NCBI RefSeq assembly: GCF_016724845.1
Contig: NZ_CP068082.1
Span: forward strand, 4,650,001 to 4,714,000
Reading direction: 5' to 3'
Source: Sphingobacterium spiritivorum
Lineage (GTDB): Bacteria > Bacteroidota > Bacteroidia > Sphingobacteriales > Sphingobacteriaceae
DNA: 64,000 nt
The position numbers and the translations under genes were made by a program. Below are positions 8,640 through 18,600 of the stretch, one piece after another; position 1 is the stretch's first letter; each line of letters opens with the position of its first letter. The notes beneath the pieces were generated by a model that did not search any database, was not told where the DNA came from, and saw only the letters and a program-made list of their open reading frames with translations.

Positions 8640-8720
8640 GGCAAACCTTGCAACAGGTAAATTGCTTTACCGCTTTTATGCTTTTACACTTTTATTGTTT
8701 TATGCTTTTAAAACCCTATG
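8640..8720. repeat. Short T-rich direct repeats in the traA-mobA gap
   Basis: The words TATGCTTTTA and close variants recur four times between about 8675 and 8735, all on the plus strand. This is low-complexity AT-rich DNA of the kind found near origins of transfer. The frames here translate to nothing protein-like. Confidence 0.35.
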
Positions 8721-8842
8721 CTTTTATTCCAAACCGCTTGTTTGCAAACTTGATTTTCTTCTCTGTTTAGATACATTTTTTACTACCTGCACTAAAATTA
8801 TACGGCAAATAAAGCGATTGATTTGCCCGCTGATTGCGGTGT

Positions 8843-8875
8843 GGCAGTGTTTGGCGTTCAAAGGCAGTGTTTGGC
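8843..8875 (-). promoter_or_regulatory. Paired operator-like motif, two exact copies
   Basis: GGCAGTGTTTGGC occurs exactly at 8843-8855 and again at 8863-8875, 20 bases apart. Orientation matches the minus-strand traA operon, about 370 bases away. It belongs to the same family as the pairs near traE, mobC, the DUF1896 gene and the HTH gene. Confidence 0.5.
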
Positions 8876-9013
8876 ACTGCTATACAATACAATGCTTTCG
8901 TAAACAGGGCTTTACTTTGTACAATGATTTTTATTAATGGATTTATGCAAAATTCTTTTGACAAATCGGAGGGTAACGGGAACGGCATCGAGCCGTTTTT
9001 CCCTGTTACATTT

Positions 9014-9110
9014 AATCCGTCCCGCAGGGCGGATTTTTGTGTTCAACGGAACACGGCAAGTTGTGTTTTGAGCATCTCGGAATGATTTCCGATGCTCAAA
9101 ACAACTTGCC
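9014..9110. other. Candidate oriT: hairpin cluster upstream of mobA
   Basis: Two strong hairpins lie just upstream of the relaxase operon. One has AATCCG-CCC / GGG-CGGATT arms (9014-9035). A long one spans 9055-9110, with 24 pairs, two small bulges and the loop TGAT. Inverted repeats next to mob genes are the usual signature of oriT in Bacteroidetes elements. No nic site was identified, so the call rests on position and structure. The rest of 8477-9176 shows no gene. Confidence 0.45.
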
Positions 9111-9176
9111 CTTTGCAGGGGGCAGAAAACACCTTCCGAAGTCAGGGTTTTGTATGGATTTTAAAATGGATTAGTG

Positions 9177-9608
9177 ATGAACGATAACAACAGAAAGCAA
9201 TTGAAAAAGACCGGACGCCGCCCTAAAGAAGACCCGGCGACAATCCGCTATACAATTTCCTTTAACGAGCAGGAACACGCCCGCTTTCTTGCCCTTTTTG
9301 ACAAATCTGGTATGCAGGTAAAAGCGCATTTCATAACGTCCTGCATCTTTGACAAGACCATAAAGACCATTCAGATTGACAAGGGAACGGTTGATTTTTA
9401 TATGCGGCTAACCTCTTTTCACAGCCAGTTCCGTTCCATAGGTGTGAACTATAACCAAATTGTAAAGCTGTTGTACAAGAATTTTTCCGAGAAAAAAGCC
9501 GCAGCGTTTCTGTACAAACTGGAAAAACAGACGGCTGAAATGGCAATGCTGTGTCAGAAAATTATCCAAATAAGCGAAGAATTTGAAGCCAAACACCTGA
9601 AAAAATAG
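9177..9608 (+). CDS. mobA: MobA, relaxosome accessory DNA-binding protein
   Basis: 143 residues, basic N-terminus with the RRPKEDP motif followed by a ribbon-helix-helix-like region (TIRYTISFNEQEHARFLALF). The C-terminal half is helical (NYNQIVKLLYKN, typical of MobC/MobA accessory proteins of MobP relaxases). It probably binds oriT and helps the relaxase nick. The ATG at 9177 is preferred over the GTG at 9174. The relaxase gene follows after 8 bases. Confidence 0.8.
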   Translation: MNDNNRKQLKKTGRRPKEDPATIRYTISFNEQEHARFLALFDKSGMQVKAHFITSCIFDKTIKTIQIDKGTVDFYMRLTSFHSQFRSIGVNYNQIVKLLYKNFSEKKAAAFLYKLEKQTAEMAMLCQKIIQISEEFEAKHLKK

Positions 9609-9616
9609 CGGTAGAA

Positions 9617-10903
9617 ATGATAGCAAAAATTGGAAGAAGCGCAAATTTATACGGGGCATTGGCGTACAATCAGCTTAAAGTGGAGAATGAAAACGGGCAG
9701 ATTTTGTTTGCCAATAAGATGATTGAAACCGCAAGCGGTCATTATTCGGTGGCACAATTAGCCCAGTCTTTTGCCCCTTACCTGATAGCCAACCGCAACA
9801 CCGAGAAACATACGTTGCATATTTCGCTCAATCCTGACCCGAACGATAAGGTTAGCGATGATAAGTTTAGGGAAATGACAGAACAGTATATGCGGGAAAT
9901 GGGTTACGGCGAACAGCCTTTTGTGGTGTTCAAACATACCGATATTGACCGCAGCCATATACACATTGTATCGGTTTGCGTGGACGAGCAGGGCAAAAAG
10001 ATTTCGGACAAATTCGAGAAAATGCGGTCTATGAATGTATGCCGTGAATTGGAAAAAAAACACGGGGTGATACCCGCCACCGACAAAGAGCGTAACCAGA
10101 CTGATAAGGTTTTCCGTCCGGTAGATTATCGGGCAGGCGATGTAAAAAGTCAAATCGCTTCGGTCGTTCGCCACCTGCCGAATTACTACCAATACCAAAC
10201 TTTAGGCGAATACAATGCCCTGCTTTCCCTGTTCAAAATTACCACCGAGAAAATCGAGGGCGAATTGCAGGGAAAAATGCAGCAGGGTCTATTATACATT
10301 CCCTTAAATGAAAAAGGCGAAAGAGCCGGGCATCCGTTCAAGGCTTCGCTGTTTGGAAAGAGCGCAGGACTTCCGGCTTTGGAACTGCATTTTGCGAAAT
10401 GCAAAACGGCTTTGAAAGATAGCCCCGCCAAACAGACCCTAAAATCTGCCGTTACCATTGCCCTGAAAACCACAAGCGATGAACAGGCATTTAAAAAGCA
10501 ATTAGCGGAACAGGGCATTAACGTAGTCGTGCGCCGGAATGATACAGGGCGTATTTATGGCATCACATTTATTGACCACAATTCCAAAGCAGTTTGGAAC
10601 GGTTCACGTTTAGCAACTGAACTTTCTGCCAACACCTTTAATGATTATTGGAACAGTAACATCAACCCGGATATTAAGGAATCTGCCGTTTTACAACCCA
10701 AACTATCCACATCAAATGATGCGGATCTTCCTGCGGAAGAACCACACCATTTGTTCGACTTCTTAGCTACCGACAAACACGAAGACGGTTTGATTGAAGC
10801 ACTGGGTGGCTTACTGCCCGAAGCCCAGGGCGAAGATTATGAGGAACAAGACTTTGCCAATAAAATGAAGAAGAAGCGCAAACGCCAAAGAGGTCAGAAA
10901 TAA
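9617..10903 (+). CDS. mobB: MobB relaxase (MobP-type mobilization nuclease)
   Basis: 428 residues. The relaxase nicks oriT and leads the strand into the recipient. The N-terminal domain carries the metal-binding histidines His107, His114 and His116 in HTDIDRSHIHIVS, and the likely catalytic Tyr is in the N-terminal stretch GRSANLYGALAY. The C-terminus is acidic and then strongly basic (KKKRKRQRGQK), suitable for recognition by the type IV coupling protein. It lies between mobA and mobC. Confidence 0.85.
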   Translation: MIAKIGRSANLYGALAYNQLKVENENGQILFANKMIETASGHYSVAQLAQSFAPYLIANRNTEKHTLHISLNPDPNDKVSDDKFREMTEQYMREMGYGEQPFVVFKHTDIDRSHIHIVSVCVDEQGKKISDKFEKMRSMNVCRELEKKHGVIPATDKERNQTDKVFRPVDYRAGDVKSQIASVVRHLPNYYQYQTLGEYNALLSLFKITTEKIEGELQGKMQQGLLYIPLNEKGERAGHPFKASLFGKSAGLPALELHFAKCKTALKDSPAKQTLKSAVTIALKTTSDEQAFKKQLAEQGINVVVRRNDTGRIYGITFIDHNSKAVWNGSRLATELSANTFNDYWNSNINPDIKESAVLQPKLSTSNDADLPAEEPHHLFDFLATDKHEDGLIEALGGLLPEAQGEDYEEQDFANKMKKKRKRQRGQK

Positions 10904-10909
10904 TATTTA

Positions 10910-10942
10910 GCCAAACACTGCCACACAACGCCACAGACTGCC
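10910..10942 (+). promoter_or_regulatory. Paired operator-like motif upstream of mobC
   Basis: GCCAAACACTGCC (10910-10922) and GCCACAGACTGCC (10930-10942) lie 20 bases apart. They are in the opposite orientation to the other pairs, matching the plus-strand mobC that starts 62 bases further on. Confidence 0.5.
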
Positions 10943-11004
10943 ACAATCTTATAGCCACTCCACAGAGCCTTTAAATTCACGCCCGAACATTAAAACTTCA
11001 AATA

Positions 11005-13005
11005 ATGCAGGGAGAAGACGATTTAAGAGGGCTTGCCAAGATAATGGCTTTTATGCGGGCAGTCAGTATTCTTTTGGTGCTGATGCACCTTTATTGGTTC
11101 TGTTATGGTTTCTTTTCAGAACGTGGTTGGACGTTGGAAGTAATCAACAAGATATTAGGCAATTTCGACCGGACGGCGGGTTTGTTTTCACATACTCTTT
11201 ACACCAAAGCATTCGCTTTGGTTTTACTGGCTTTGAGTTGCATAGGAACAAAGGGAGTAAAGAACGAGAAGATAACCTGGACTAAAATTTACGTGGCTTT
11301 GGGCAATGGCTTTGTGCTGTTCTTCCTGAATACACCATTACTAAAGTTACCGCTAAATACCGCTACTTTTCTATATATCCTTACCTCAGGTTTGGGCTAC
11401 ATTGCTTTAATGGTTGCTGGCGTTTGGATGAGCCGATTGCTGCGTACCAACCTGATGGACGATGTTTTCAACAATGAAAATGAGAGTTTCCAACAGGAAA
11501 CAAAATTGATGGAGAATGAATACTCCGTCAACCTGCCAACCAAATTTTATTACAAAGGGAAATGGAACAACGGCTGGATAAACATTGTCAATCCTTTCAG
11601 GGCATCCATCGTTCTCGGTACGCCGGGTTCGGGAAAATCTTATGCCATTGTAAACAATTACATTAAACAACAGATTGAAAAAGGTTTCTCAATGTACATT
11701 TATGATTTTAAGTTTGACGACCTTTCGACAATAGCATACAACCATTTGCTGAAGCATCGTGACAAGTACAAAATTCAGCCGAAATTTTACGTGATAAATT
11801 TCGACGACCCACGCAAGAGCCACCGTTGCAACCCACTCAATCCCGACTTTATGACCGACATTTCAGATGCTTATGAAGCGGCTTATACCATAATGCTAAA
11901 CCTTAACAGATCGTGGATACAGAAGCAAGGGGATTTTTTCGTGGAAAGCCCAATTATTCTTTTAGCTGCCATTATTTGGTATCTAAAAATCTACGATGAC
12001 GGCAAGTATTGTACGTTCCCTCACGCCATTGAATTGCTGAACAAAAAGTATTCAGACGTGTTCACAATTTTAACCTCATACCCCGATTTGGAAAATTATT
12101 TGTCGCCCTTTATGGATGCGTGGCAGGGCGGGGCGCAAGACCAGTTACAAGGTCAGATAGCATCGGCAAAAATCCCACTATCAAGAATGATTAGCCCGCA
12201 ATTGTACTGGGTAATGACAGGCGATGATTTTACGCTTGACATCAATAATCCCAAAGAACCTAAAATTTTGTGCGTCGGCAATAATCCCGACCGTCAAAAT
12301 ATTTATTCTGCAGCTTTGGGTTTATACAATTCTAGGATTGTAAAACTGATTAATAAAAAGGGGCAGCTAAAGAGTTCCGTTATCATTGATGAGTTACCCA
12401 CAATTTATTTCAGGGGACTGGATAACCTTATTGCAACAGCGAGAAGTAATAAAGTAGCAGTATGTTTGGGCTTTCAGGACTTTTCGCAATTAACGAGGGA
12501 TTACGGCGACAAAGAAAGCAAGGTAATACAAAATACAGTTGGTAATATATTCAGTGGTCAGGTAGTTGGCGAAACGGCTAAAAGCCTTTCGGAACGCTTT
12601 GGAAAAGTATTGCAGAAACGCCAAAGTATGACCATTAACCGCAATGATAAATCTACCTCTATCTCCACACAGTTAGACAGCCTTATACCGGCTTCCAAAA
12701 TTTCAACGCTTACACAGGGTATGTTTGTCGGTTCCGTATCAGATAACTTTGATGAACGTATCGAGCAAAAGATATTCCATGCTGAAATTGTGGTAGATAA
12801 TGAAAAGGTAGCGGCAGAAATCAAAGCCTATCAGCAAATACCGCAAATCTTATCTTTTGTAAATGAGCAGGGCGTGGATAAAATGAAGCAGGAAATTGAA
12901 AACAATTACAAACAGATAAAATCCGACATCCTGAATATTGTTGTAAGTGAAATGGAGCGCATCAAGAACGACCCGAAGTTGCAGCATTTGTTGCAAGACG
13001 GTTAA
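11005..13005 (+). CDS. mobC: MobC, type IV coupling protein (VirD4/TraG-like ATPase)
   Basis: 666 residues. The N-terminus has about four membrane segments (17-37, 68-80, 94-112, 120-142). The ATPase follows, with Walker A GTPGSGKS (205-212) and a Walker B-like VIIDELPTIYF (about 455-467). The FQDFSQLTRDYG stretch is typical of the VirD4/TraD family. It couples the relaxosome to the secretion channel. No partner gene follows closely; 13006-13219 appears empty. Confidence 0.9.
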   Translation: MQGEDDLRGLAKIMAFMRAVSILLVLMHLYWFCYGFFSERGWTLEVINKILGNFDRTAGLFSHTLYTKAFALVLLALSCIGTKGVKNEKITWTKIYVALGNGFVLFFLNTPLLKLPLNTATFLYILTSGLGYIALMVAGVWMSRLLRTNLMDDVFNNENESFQQETKLMENEYSVNLPTKFYYKGKWNNGWINIVNPFRASIVLGTPGSGKSYAIVNNYIKQQIEKGFSMYIYDFKFDDLSTIAYNHLLKHRDKYKIQPKFYVINFDDPRKSHRCNPLNPDFMTDISDAYEAAYTIMLNLNRSWIQKQGDFFVESPIILLAAIIWYLKIYDDGKYCTFPHAIELLNKKYSDVFTILTSYPDLENYLSPFMDAWQGGAQDQLQGQIASAKIPLSRMISPQLYWVMTGDDFTLDINNPKEPKILCVGNNPDRQNIYSAALGLYNSRIVKLINKKGQLKSSVIIDELPTIYFRGLDNLIATARSNKVAVCLGFQDFSQLTRDYGDKESKVIQNTVGNIFSGQVVGETAKSLSERFGKVLQKRQSMTINRNDKSTSISTQLDSLIPASKISTLTQGMFVGSVSDNFDERIEQKIFHAEIVVDNEKVAAEIKAYQQIPQILSFVNEQGVDKMKQEIENNYKQIKSDILNIVVSEMERIKNDPKLQHLLQDG

Positions 13006-13219
13006 TTATATAAAAGATTTCTTGTCTTATCAAGATATAAATTCTAAATTTGCAACTTCAATGAAAAAAACAGCAAAAATATCATCTCAAGTTACTCCGC
13101 CCTGATAAAAGGTAACTAGTTGTTTTTTCCCAATTCATCTTATTGGTAGTATTTACGTATCCAAGGTTTTCCTTAATGGGTATGTCCTATTCTTTTACAC
13201 AATTTTTATTAAATCCCTT

Positions 13220-14746
13220 ATGCAAAAAATCATCAATCTGTTTGATTTCAAACAAAAAGTAGATTACAAAATCGAAGTATTATCGGGTCTAACTGTAGCC
13301 TTGGCTTTAGTGCCAGAAGCAGTAGCATTTTCGTTAATTGCAGGTCTTTCACCTTTAGTAGGATTATATGCAGCCTTTGTAATGGGTTTGGTTACGTCTA
13401 TATTGGGCGGTCGTCCCGGTATGATTTCCGGGGCAACAGGAGCAATCGCAGTTGTCATAATTGCATTAGCGAAAACTCACGGGGTTGAATATGTGTTCGC
13501 TACTGTTATTTTAGCAGGAGCCATTCAAATGTTGGCAGGCTTTTTAAAATTAGGAAAGCTTATCCGTTTAGTGCCGCATCCAGTCATTTTCGGTTTTGTA
13601 AATGGTCTGGCAATAATAATTTTTATGTCTCAACTTGACCAATTTAAAGACCCTTCCGGAATATGGTTGACAGGAACAAACTTGTATATCCTGTTAGCGT
13701 TAGTAGGACTAACGATGTTAATAATTTGGGGATTGCCAAAACTTACAAAAGCTATACCAGCATCGCTTATTGCAATATTAGTTGTATTTGGTTTGGTTTA
13801 TCTTTTTAAAATAGATACAAAAACTGTTGGGGATATCGCATCAATTAAAGGTGGTTTCCCTCCATTTCATATTCCGCAATTGCCTTTTAGTCTAGGAACG
13901 CTCCAGATTATTTTTCCTTATGCTGCAATCATTGCTGGCGTTGGCCTTATAGAGAGTTTGTTAACTTTAAATATCATTGATGAAATAACAGAGACTAGAG
14001 GACAAAGTAATCGTGAAGCAGTAGCACAGGGTGCCGCAAACATTCTTTCTGGTTTATTTTCAGGTATGGGTGGTTGTGCAATGCTCGGTCAGAGTTTAAT
14101 AAATGTGTCTGCCGGTGCAAGAGCTAGGTTATCAGGTATTGTTGCTTCTATCTCGCTGTTAATATTTATAATGTTCGGCAGTGGTTTGATTGAAAAAGTT
14201 CCGATGGCAGCATTGACAGGACTTATGATAATGGTCGCAATAGGAACATTTGAGTGGGCAAGCCTCCGCATCATTAATAAAATGCCAAGACACGATATAT
14301 TTGTTGGGATGTTAGTTGCTTTGATTACTGTATTGCTTCACAACCTTGCTTTAGCAGTATTAATTGGAGTTATAATATCTGCATTAGTATTTGCTTGGGA
14401 GAGTGCTAAACGTATTCGCGCAAGAAAGTATGTTGATGAGAATGGTGTTAAGCACTATGAAATATTTGGTCCATTATTCTTTGGCTCAACCACTGCATTC
14501 ACAGAAAAGTTTGAGGTACTTGATGACCCTTCTGAAGTAATTATTGACTTCAAAGAAAGTAAAGTTGTTGATATGTCCGCAATTGAGGCATTGAATGTAC
14601 TTACACACCGTTATGCCAAGCAGAACAAGAAAATACATTTAAGGCATTTAAGTGACGATTGTCGCCAACTTCTCAAAAATGCTGAAGCTGTTATTGATGT
14701 AAATATCATTGAAGATCCGACTTATAAAGTAATGCTCGATAAGTAG
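13220..14746 (+). CDS. SulP-family anion transporter with STAS domain
   Basis: 508 residues. The N-terminal SulP membrane domain has about ten to twelve segments, including VPEAVAFSLIAGLSPLVGLY and GATGAIAVVI; a C-terminal STAS domain (about 405-508) contains VDMSAIEALNVLTHRY. SulP proteins import sulfate, bicarbonate or related anions with Na+ or H+. The substrate here cannot be read from sequence. It is ICE cargo between mobC and rteC, is transcribed alone, and ends before a terminator hairpin at 14816-14839. Confidence 0.85.
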   Translation: MQKIINLFDFKQKVDYKIEVLSGLTVALALVPEAVAFSLIAGLSPLVGLYAAFVMGLVTSILGGRPGMISGATGAIAVVIIALAKTHGVEYVFATVILAGAIQMLAGFLKLGKLIRLVPHPVIFGFVNGLAIIIFMSQLDQFKDPSGIWLTGTNLYILLALVGLTMLIIWGLPKLTKAIPASLIAILVVFGLVYLFKIDTKTVGDIASIKGGFPPFHIPQLPFSLGTLQIIFPYAAIIAGVGLIESLLTLNIIDEITETRGQSNREAVAQGAANILSGLFSGMGGCAMLGQSLINVSAGARARLSGIVASISLLIFIMFGSGLIEKVPMAALTGLMIMVAIGTFEWASLRIINKMPRHDIFVGMLVALITVLLHNLALAVLIGVIISALVFAWESAKRIRARKYVDENGVKHYEIFGPLFFGSTTAFTEKFEVLDDPSEVIIDFKESKVVDMSAIEALNVLTHRYAKQNKKIHLRHLSDDCRQLLKNAEAVIDVNIIEDPTYKVMLDK

Positions 14747-14815
14747 ATATTGTTGGATAAATAAGTTGTAACACTTGTTTTATCTAATGATGTTTGCGTT
14801 GTAAGATGTCAAGTT

Positions 14816-14846
14816 AAGCCTATAGTATTGCATAGGCTTTCTTGTT
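14816..14846 (+). terminator. Rho-independent terminator after the SulP gene
   Basis: AAGCCTAT (14816-14823) pairs with ATAGGCTT (14832-14839) over an 8-base loop, followed by TCTTGTTTT. Confidence 0.65.
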
Positions 14847-14871
14847 TTATAATACCCAAATATCTTTTCAA

Positions 14872-15693
14872 ATGGAAAAATATTATAACAAAAAAATTTT
14901 AGAACTTGAAGCGGCTTTAAGTGAGCTAGAAATTGAAAGTGACTACTTAACAGATAAAATTGAGATAGCGATACCAATTGTGATAAAGTGTTTATCCGAA
15001 TTAAAAGAATTTGTATTAAATAACGATTTTAAGAGTATACAGGAAGAGATAAATTTTTTCAAATATCAAAAGCCAATTATTGTATCAAAATTAATTTACT
15101 ACAATACTGTTTATAAAATTGAAACTAAAAGACCTTACGGCTATAACCGCTTTAAAAAATATTTCTCCAAAGAGCTTAAAAAGCTTAAAAGATTCTTTAA
15201 TAGCAACATAGAGTTTTATAAATATTATCGAAGCAACAATTCTTTTCTGGATGAAAAATACTTTCTGCGTGGCAAGCACGATATAAGGCTGTGGTTAGAC
15301 ACATTTTATTTTGAAGCAGACCATCGTTTTTCTACTTCACACGATTATAAGGTTGCCAAGATTATTGCCAATGACCTGATACAAGTTTATTTGGAAGACA
15401 GGCTCAATAACATCAATGTGAAAAGGGGTTCGGACAATTCATTGAAATGGACGGCAAGTAAAACGGCACTGACGGAACTCATATATGCACTGTACTCCCA
15501 CGGTGTATTTAACAATGGGAATACAGACATAAAATTGATAGCTAAAACTTTTGAAGAAGCCTTTAATATTGAGTTAGGCGATTTTTACCACACGTTTATG
15601 GAACTGAAAGCCCGTAAGATAAACCGAACCAAATTCCTTGACAGCCTCTGTGAAGCCCTAATAAAAAAAATGGACGAAAAGGACGAAAAGTAA
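14872..15693 (+). CDS. rteC: RteC-family protein (copy 1)
   Basis: 273 residues from the ATG at 14872. The order of motifs (INFFKYQKPIIVSKLIYYN, FYKYYRSNNSFLDEKYFLRG, LTELIYALYSHGVFNNG) is that of the RteC family. In CTnDOT, RteC activates the excision operon in response to a two-component system and tetracycline. Neither rteA/rteB nor tet genes are visible here, so the inducing signal is unknown. A second, diverged RteC lies at 31622-32467. This copy is convergent with, and 6 bases from, the giant methylase/helicase gene. Confidence 0.8.
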   Translation: MEKYYNKKILELEAALSELEIESDYLTDKIEIAIPIVIKCLSELKEFVLNNDFKSIQEEINFFKYQKPIIVSKLIYYNTVYKIETKRPYGYNRFKKYFSKELKKLKRFFNSNIEFYKYYRSNNSFLDEKYFLRGKHDIRLWLDTFYFEADHRFSTSHDYKVAKIIANDLIQVYLEDRLNNINVKRGSDNSLKWTASKTALTELIYALYSHGVFNNGNTDIKLIAKTFEEAFNIELGDFYHTFMELKARKINRTKFLDSLCEALIKKMDEKDEK

Positions 15694-15699
15694 CGACTA

Positions 15700-18600
15700 T
15701 TATAATACGCCACGAGGTGAATGAACGCCTTTTGTCCGTATAATGCTTTCCTGCACCTTTGGGGCTTCATTCTGCTTTTCTGCCTGCTCCGAAGCATCTT
15801 GTTTGGTTTCCGGCGTAATAGATAGCTGTATCTTTCTTTCTACGGCAGCCAGTTCCGTTTTAAGCTCACTCAATCGACTTTCCTTAGCCCAAGTACCGTT
15901 AACCACTTCCTGAAGTATCGGCAGGTCTTTTTGTATTTCAGCGATTTTCTCCTGCTCCTGCTTCACAAAGCCCGGCAGTTTTTCCAAAGCCCTTAAAAAA
16001 TTCATTGCGGCGGTTTCGGGGTCTTTTGCCATCAGACCGTTATTGTAGGTGTACTTGATATTGCCCTCGCCAGTTATAAAAAATCTATTGACCCTTTCGA
16101 GTGTTGAATTATCCTTTGGAAGTTCTGTTTTAACCAATAATTGAAACCCGTAGAGGTTGCCTATTTCACGATAGTCGCCTGCCGTGCGGGCTTTGTTCGC
16201 AATCTCGTTCAGTTTTGCGCCTATTTGTTTCGGATTTGCATTGGGCGGCAAGCCATCTAACAGCACAGGGTTTTCGATTGTACCGTCCGAACGCTTTTGC
16301 AGGCGTTGCTGTAAGTTTTCCCAGTCGGTACTCATCCGGCTCAAACGGGATTGAGTGCTTTGCAACATTTCCATATAATCCTGTACCTTAAATTTGGCAC
16401 TGGATTTAGAGCGGTTGAACGCCTGCTTTTCGCTTTCCAGTCCGGCAATCTGTTTTTCCAGTTTGGCTTTATCCAACAGGTCTGTATTTCCTGACAGGAT
16501 TGCCACATATTCCGAAAAGTTCATTCCCGATTTTTCGTCCATACTTCCCTCGTCAATCGTTCTTTTGGTCAGGTTGTTAGTCTTTAACTGGTCGATGAAA
16601 AGCTGCTTATTATACAGCAGGTTGAATTTGTAACTGTCCAACGATTTTTCAACTGCATAGATAATCACAGCAACTTTATTATCGGCAAAGAATTTGGCAA
16701 TCTCATTGCCTTTTCTGATTGCCCGCCCGTCCCTTTGGGCAAGGTCAGACGGTCGCCACGGTGTATCTAAATGATGAACGGCAACAGCTCTTTTCTGTGC
16801 GTTTACGCCAGTTCCGAGCATACTTGTAGAACCGAACAGTACACGGATTTTGCCCTCGTTCATTCCGTTGATAAGTTCCTTACGTTGCTTATCATTTTTC
16901 GCTTCCTGAATAAACCTTACTTCGTGCGCAGGTATGCCGTGGTCCTCCACGAGTTTGCGTTTTATTTCGGAGTACACGTTCCATTCGCCGGGCTTGTAAG
17001 TTCCCAAATCGGAGAAAACGAACTGCGTTCCTTTCTGTGCGTTGAACTGGTTGTAATACTTGGCGATATTTACCGCACAATGCGAAGCCTTGTTGTCGGG
17101 ATGGTCGTCGTATATACCACTTACCATACGCATATCGAGCGACATCTTACGGGCATAGTCCGTCGCAATGAGCATCTTTGCTTTTTCTTCCCTTTGCGAT
17201 AATGGTTCTCTACCGAGCAAAGTAGCATCGCCCGTTTTGGCAAACTGCATCAGGCTTTGGATAAAGGCTTCTTGGTCGGGCGTTGGCGGTATGTTGTACA
17301 ATACCTCGTTCTTAGTGGGGCGGTCAATACCAATATCCTTAGCCGTTCTGTAATCCGTGATTTCAGAATAGAACTGTGCCAGTTCCGGCACTTTGATAAA
17401 GTAGCGGAAACGCTCTTTTGCTACAATATTGTTAGCTACCGAAAATTCATAATCGGTCGTTTTCCGTGCATAGATAGCTGCCCACGCATCAAAGGAATGA
17501 ATACCCTGTTTTTCCAATGCACGGGGGCGCAGGTATTTAAACAGCAGGTACAATTCCGTTAATGAATTGCTGATGGTTGTACCCGAAAGAAAGGTTGCAC
17601 CCATATCCGCATTGGTACGCTCTTGAATGGTGCGGATTGCAAACAGCAGGTTCAGTGCCTTTTGGCTGCCGTCCACGTTCCCCAGTCCGGCAACCCGTGT
17701 ATGACGGGTGTTGAACATCAGGTTTTTGAACTGGTGGCTTTCGTCCACAAACAAATGGTCTATGCCCATCATCTTAAAGTCCACAATATCATCCTTACGG
17801 TTTTCAATATCGTGTTGCAGCGTTTTCAGCTTTACTTCAAGATTTTCTTTCCGCTTGATTACCCCGGCGAGCATTCCCCTTGTCACTTCCTTGCCCTGCG
17901 ATTTCAGGGCATCGAGATTGCGCTCTACGCTGTCCAGTTCTATTTCGAGGATTTCCTTTTGTATTTCGGGCGATTGCGGTATCATTCCGAACTGGTCGTG
18001 CGTAAGTATCACGCAATCCCAATCATTATTTTTAATATTCCCGAAAATCCGCAGGCGTTTTTTCGGCGTAAAATCATCAATACCCGGATAAAGGATTTTG
18101 GCGTGTGGATAGGCTTTACGGTAGTCTTCGGCAATGGCAGGTATATTTGCTTTCAGCCCGATAATCATCGGCTTATGGGCTAATCCCAAACGCTTCATTT
18201 CCTGCGCTGCGGTACACATTATCAGCGTTTTTCCTGCGCCTACTTCGTGGTCGCAGATAGCACCGTTGTTCAGCTTTATCATCCAAACGGTGTCCTTTTG
18301 ACTTGAATACAGGTCTTCAATGCCTGCTCCCTTGCGGTCTAATCCCGGAAATTCCTGATGGCTTCCGTCATAGTTTGGGCGAACGAAACAATTAAAGGTA
18401 TCGTTGTACTGGTCGGTCAGCCTGTTTTTAAACTCATCGTTCTGTGCGTGTAGCCAGTCGGTAAAGGCGGTACGGATTTCGTCAATCTTGGTGTTCGCCA
18501 TTTGTATGGCTTCCATATCCCGTACTTTAACCTCTTGGTCGCCAACCAGTACTTTTTTGGTAATATCAGGCGTGGTATTGACAAGGGCGTGTTTGAGCAG

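Noticed and set aside
8638..8937. A 99-aa plus-strand coding region between traA and mobA
   Set aside because: Composition is low-complexity (many Phe, Leu, Cys), it runs across the repeated operator motifs, and no homologous pattern or promoter is seen.
16771..18183. Plus-strand frames of 143-186 codons opposite the giant methylase/helicase
   Set aside because: They lie entirely inside a well-supported gene with clear motifs on the minus strand and show no domain of their own.
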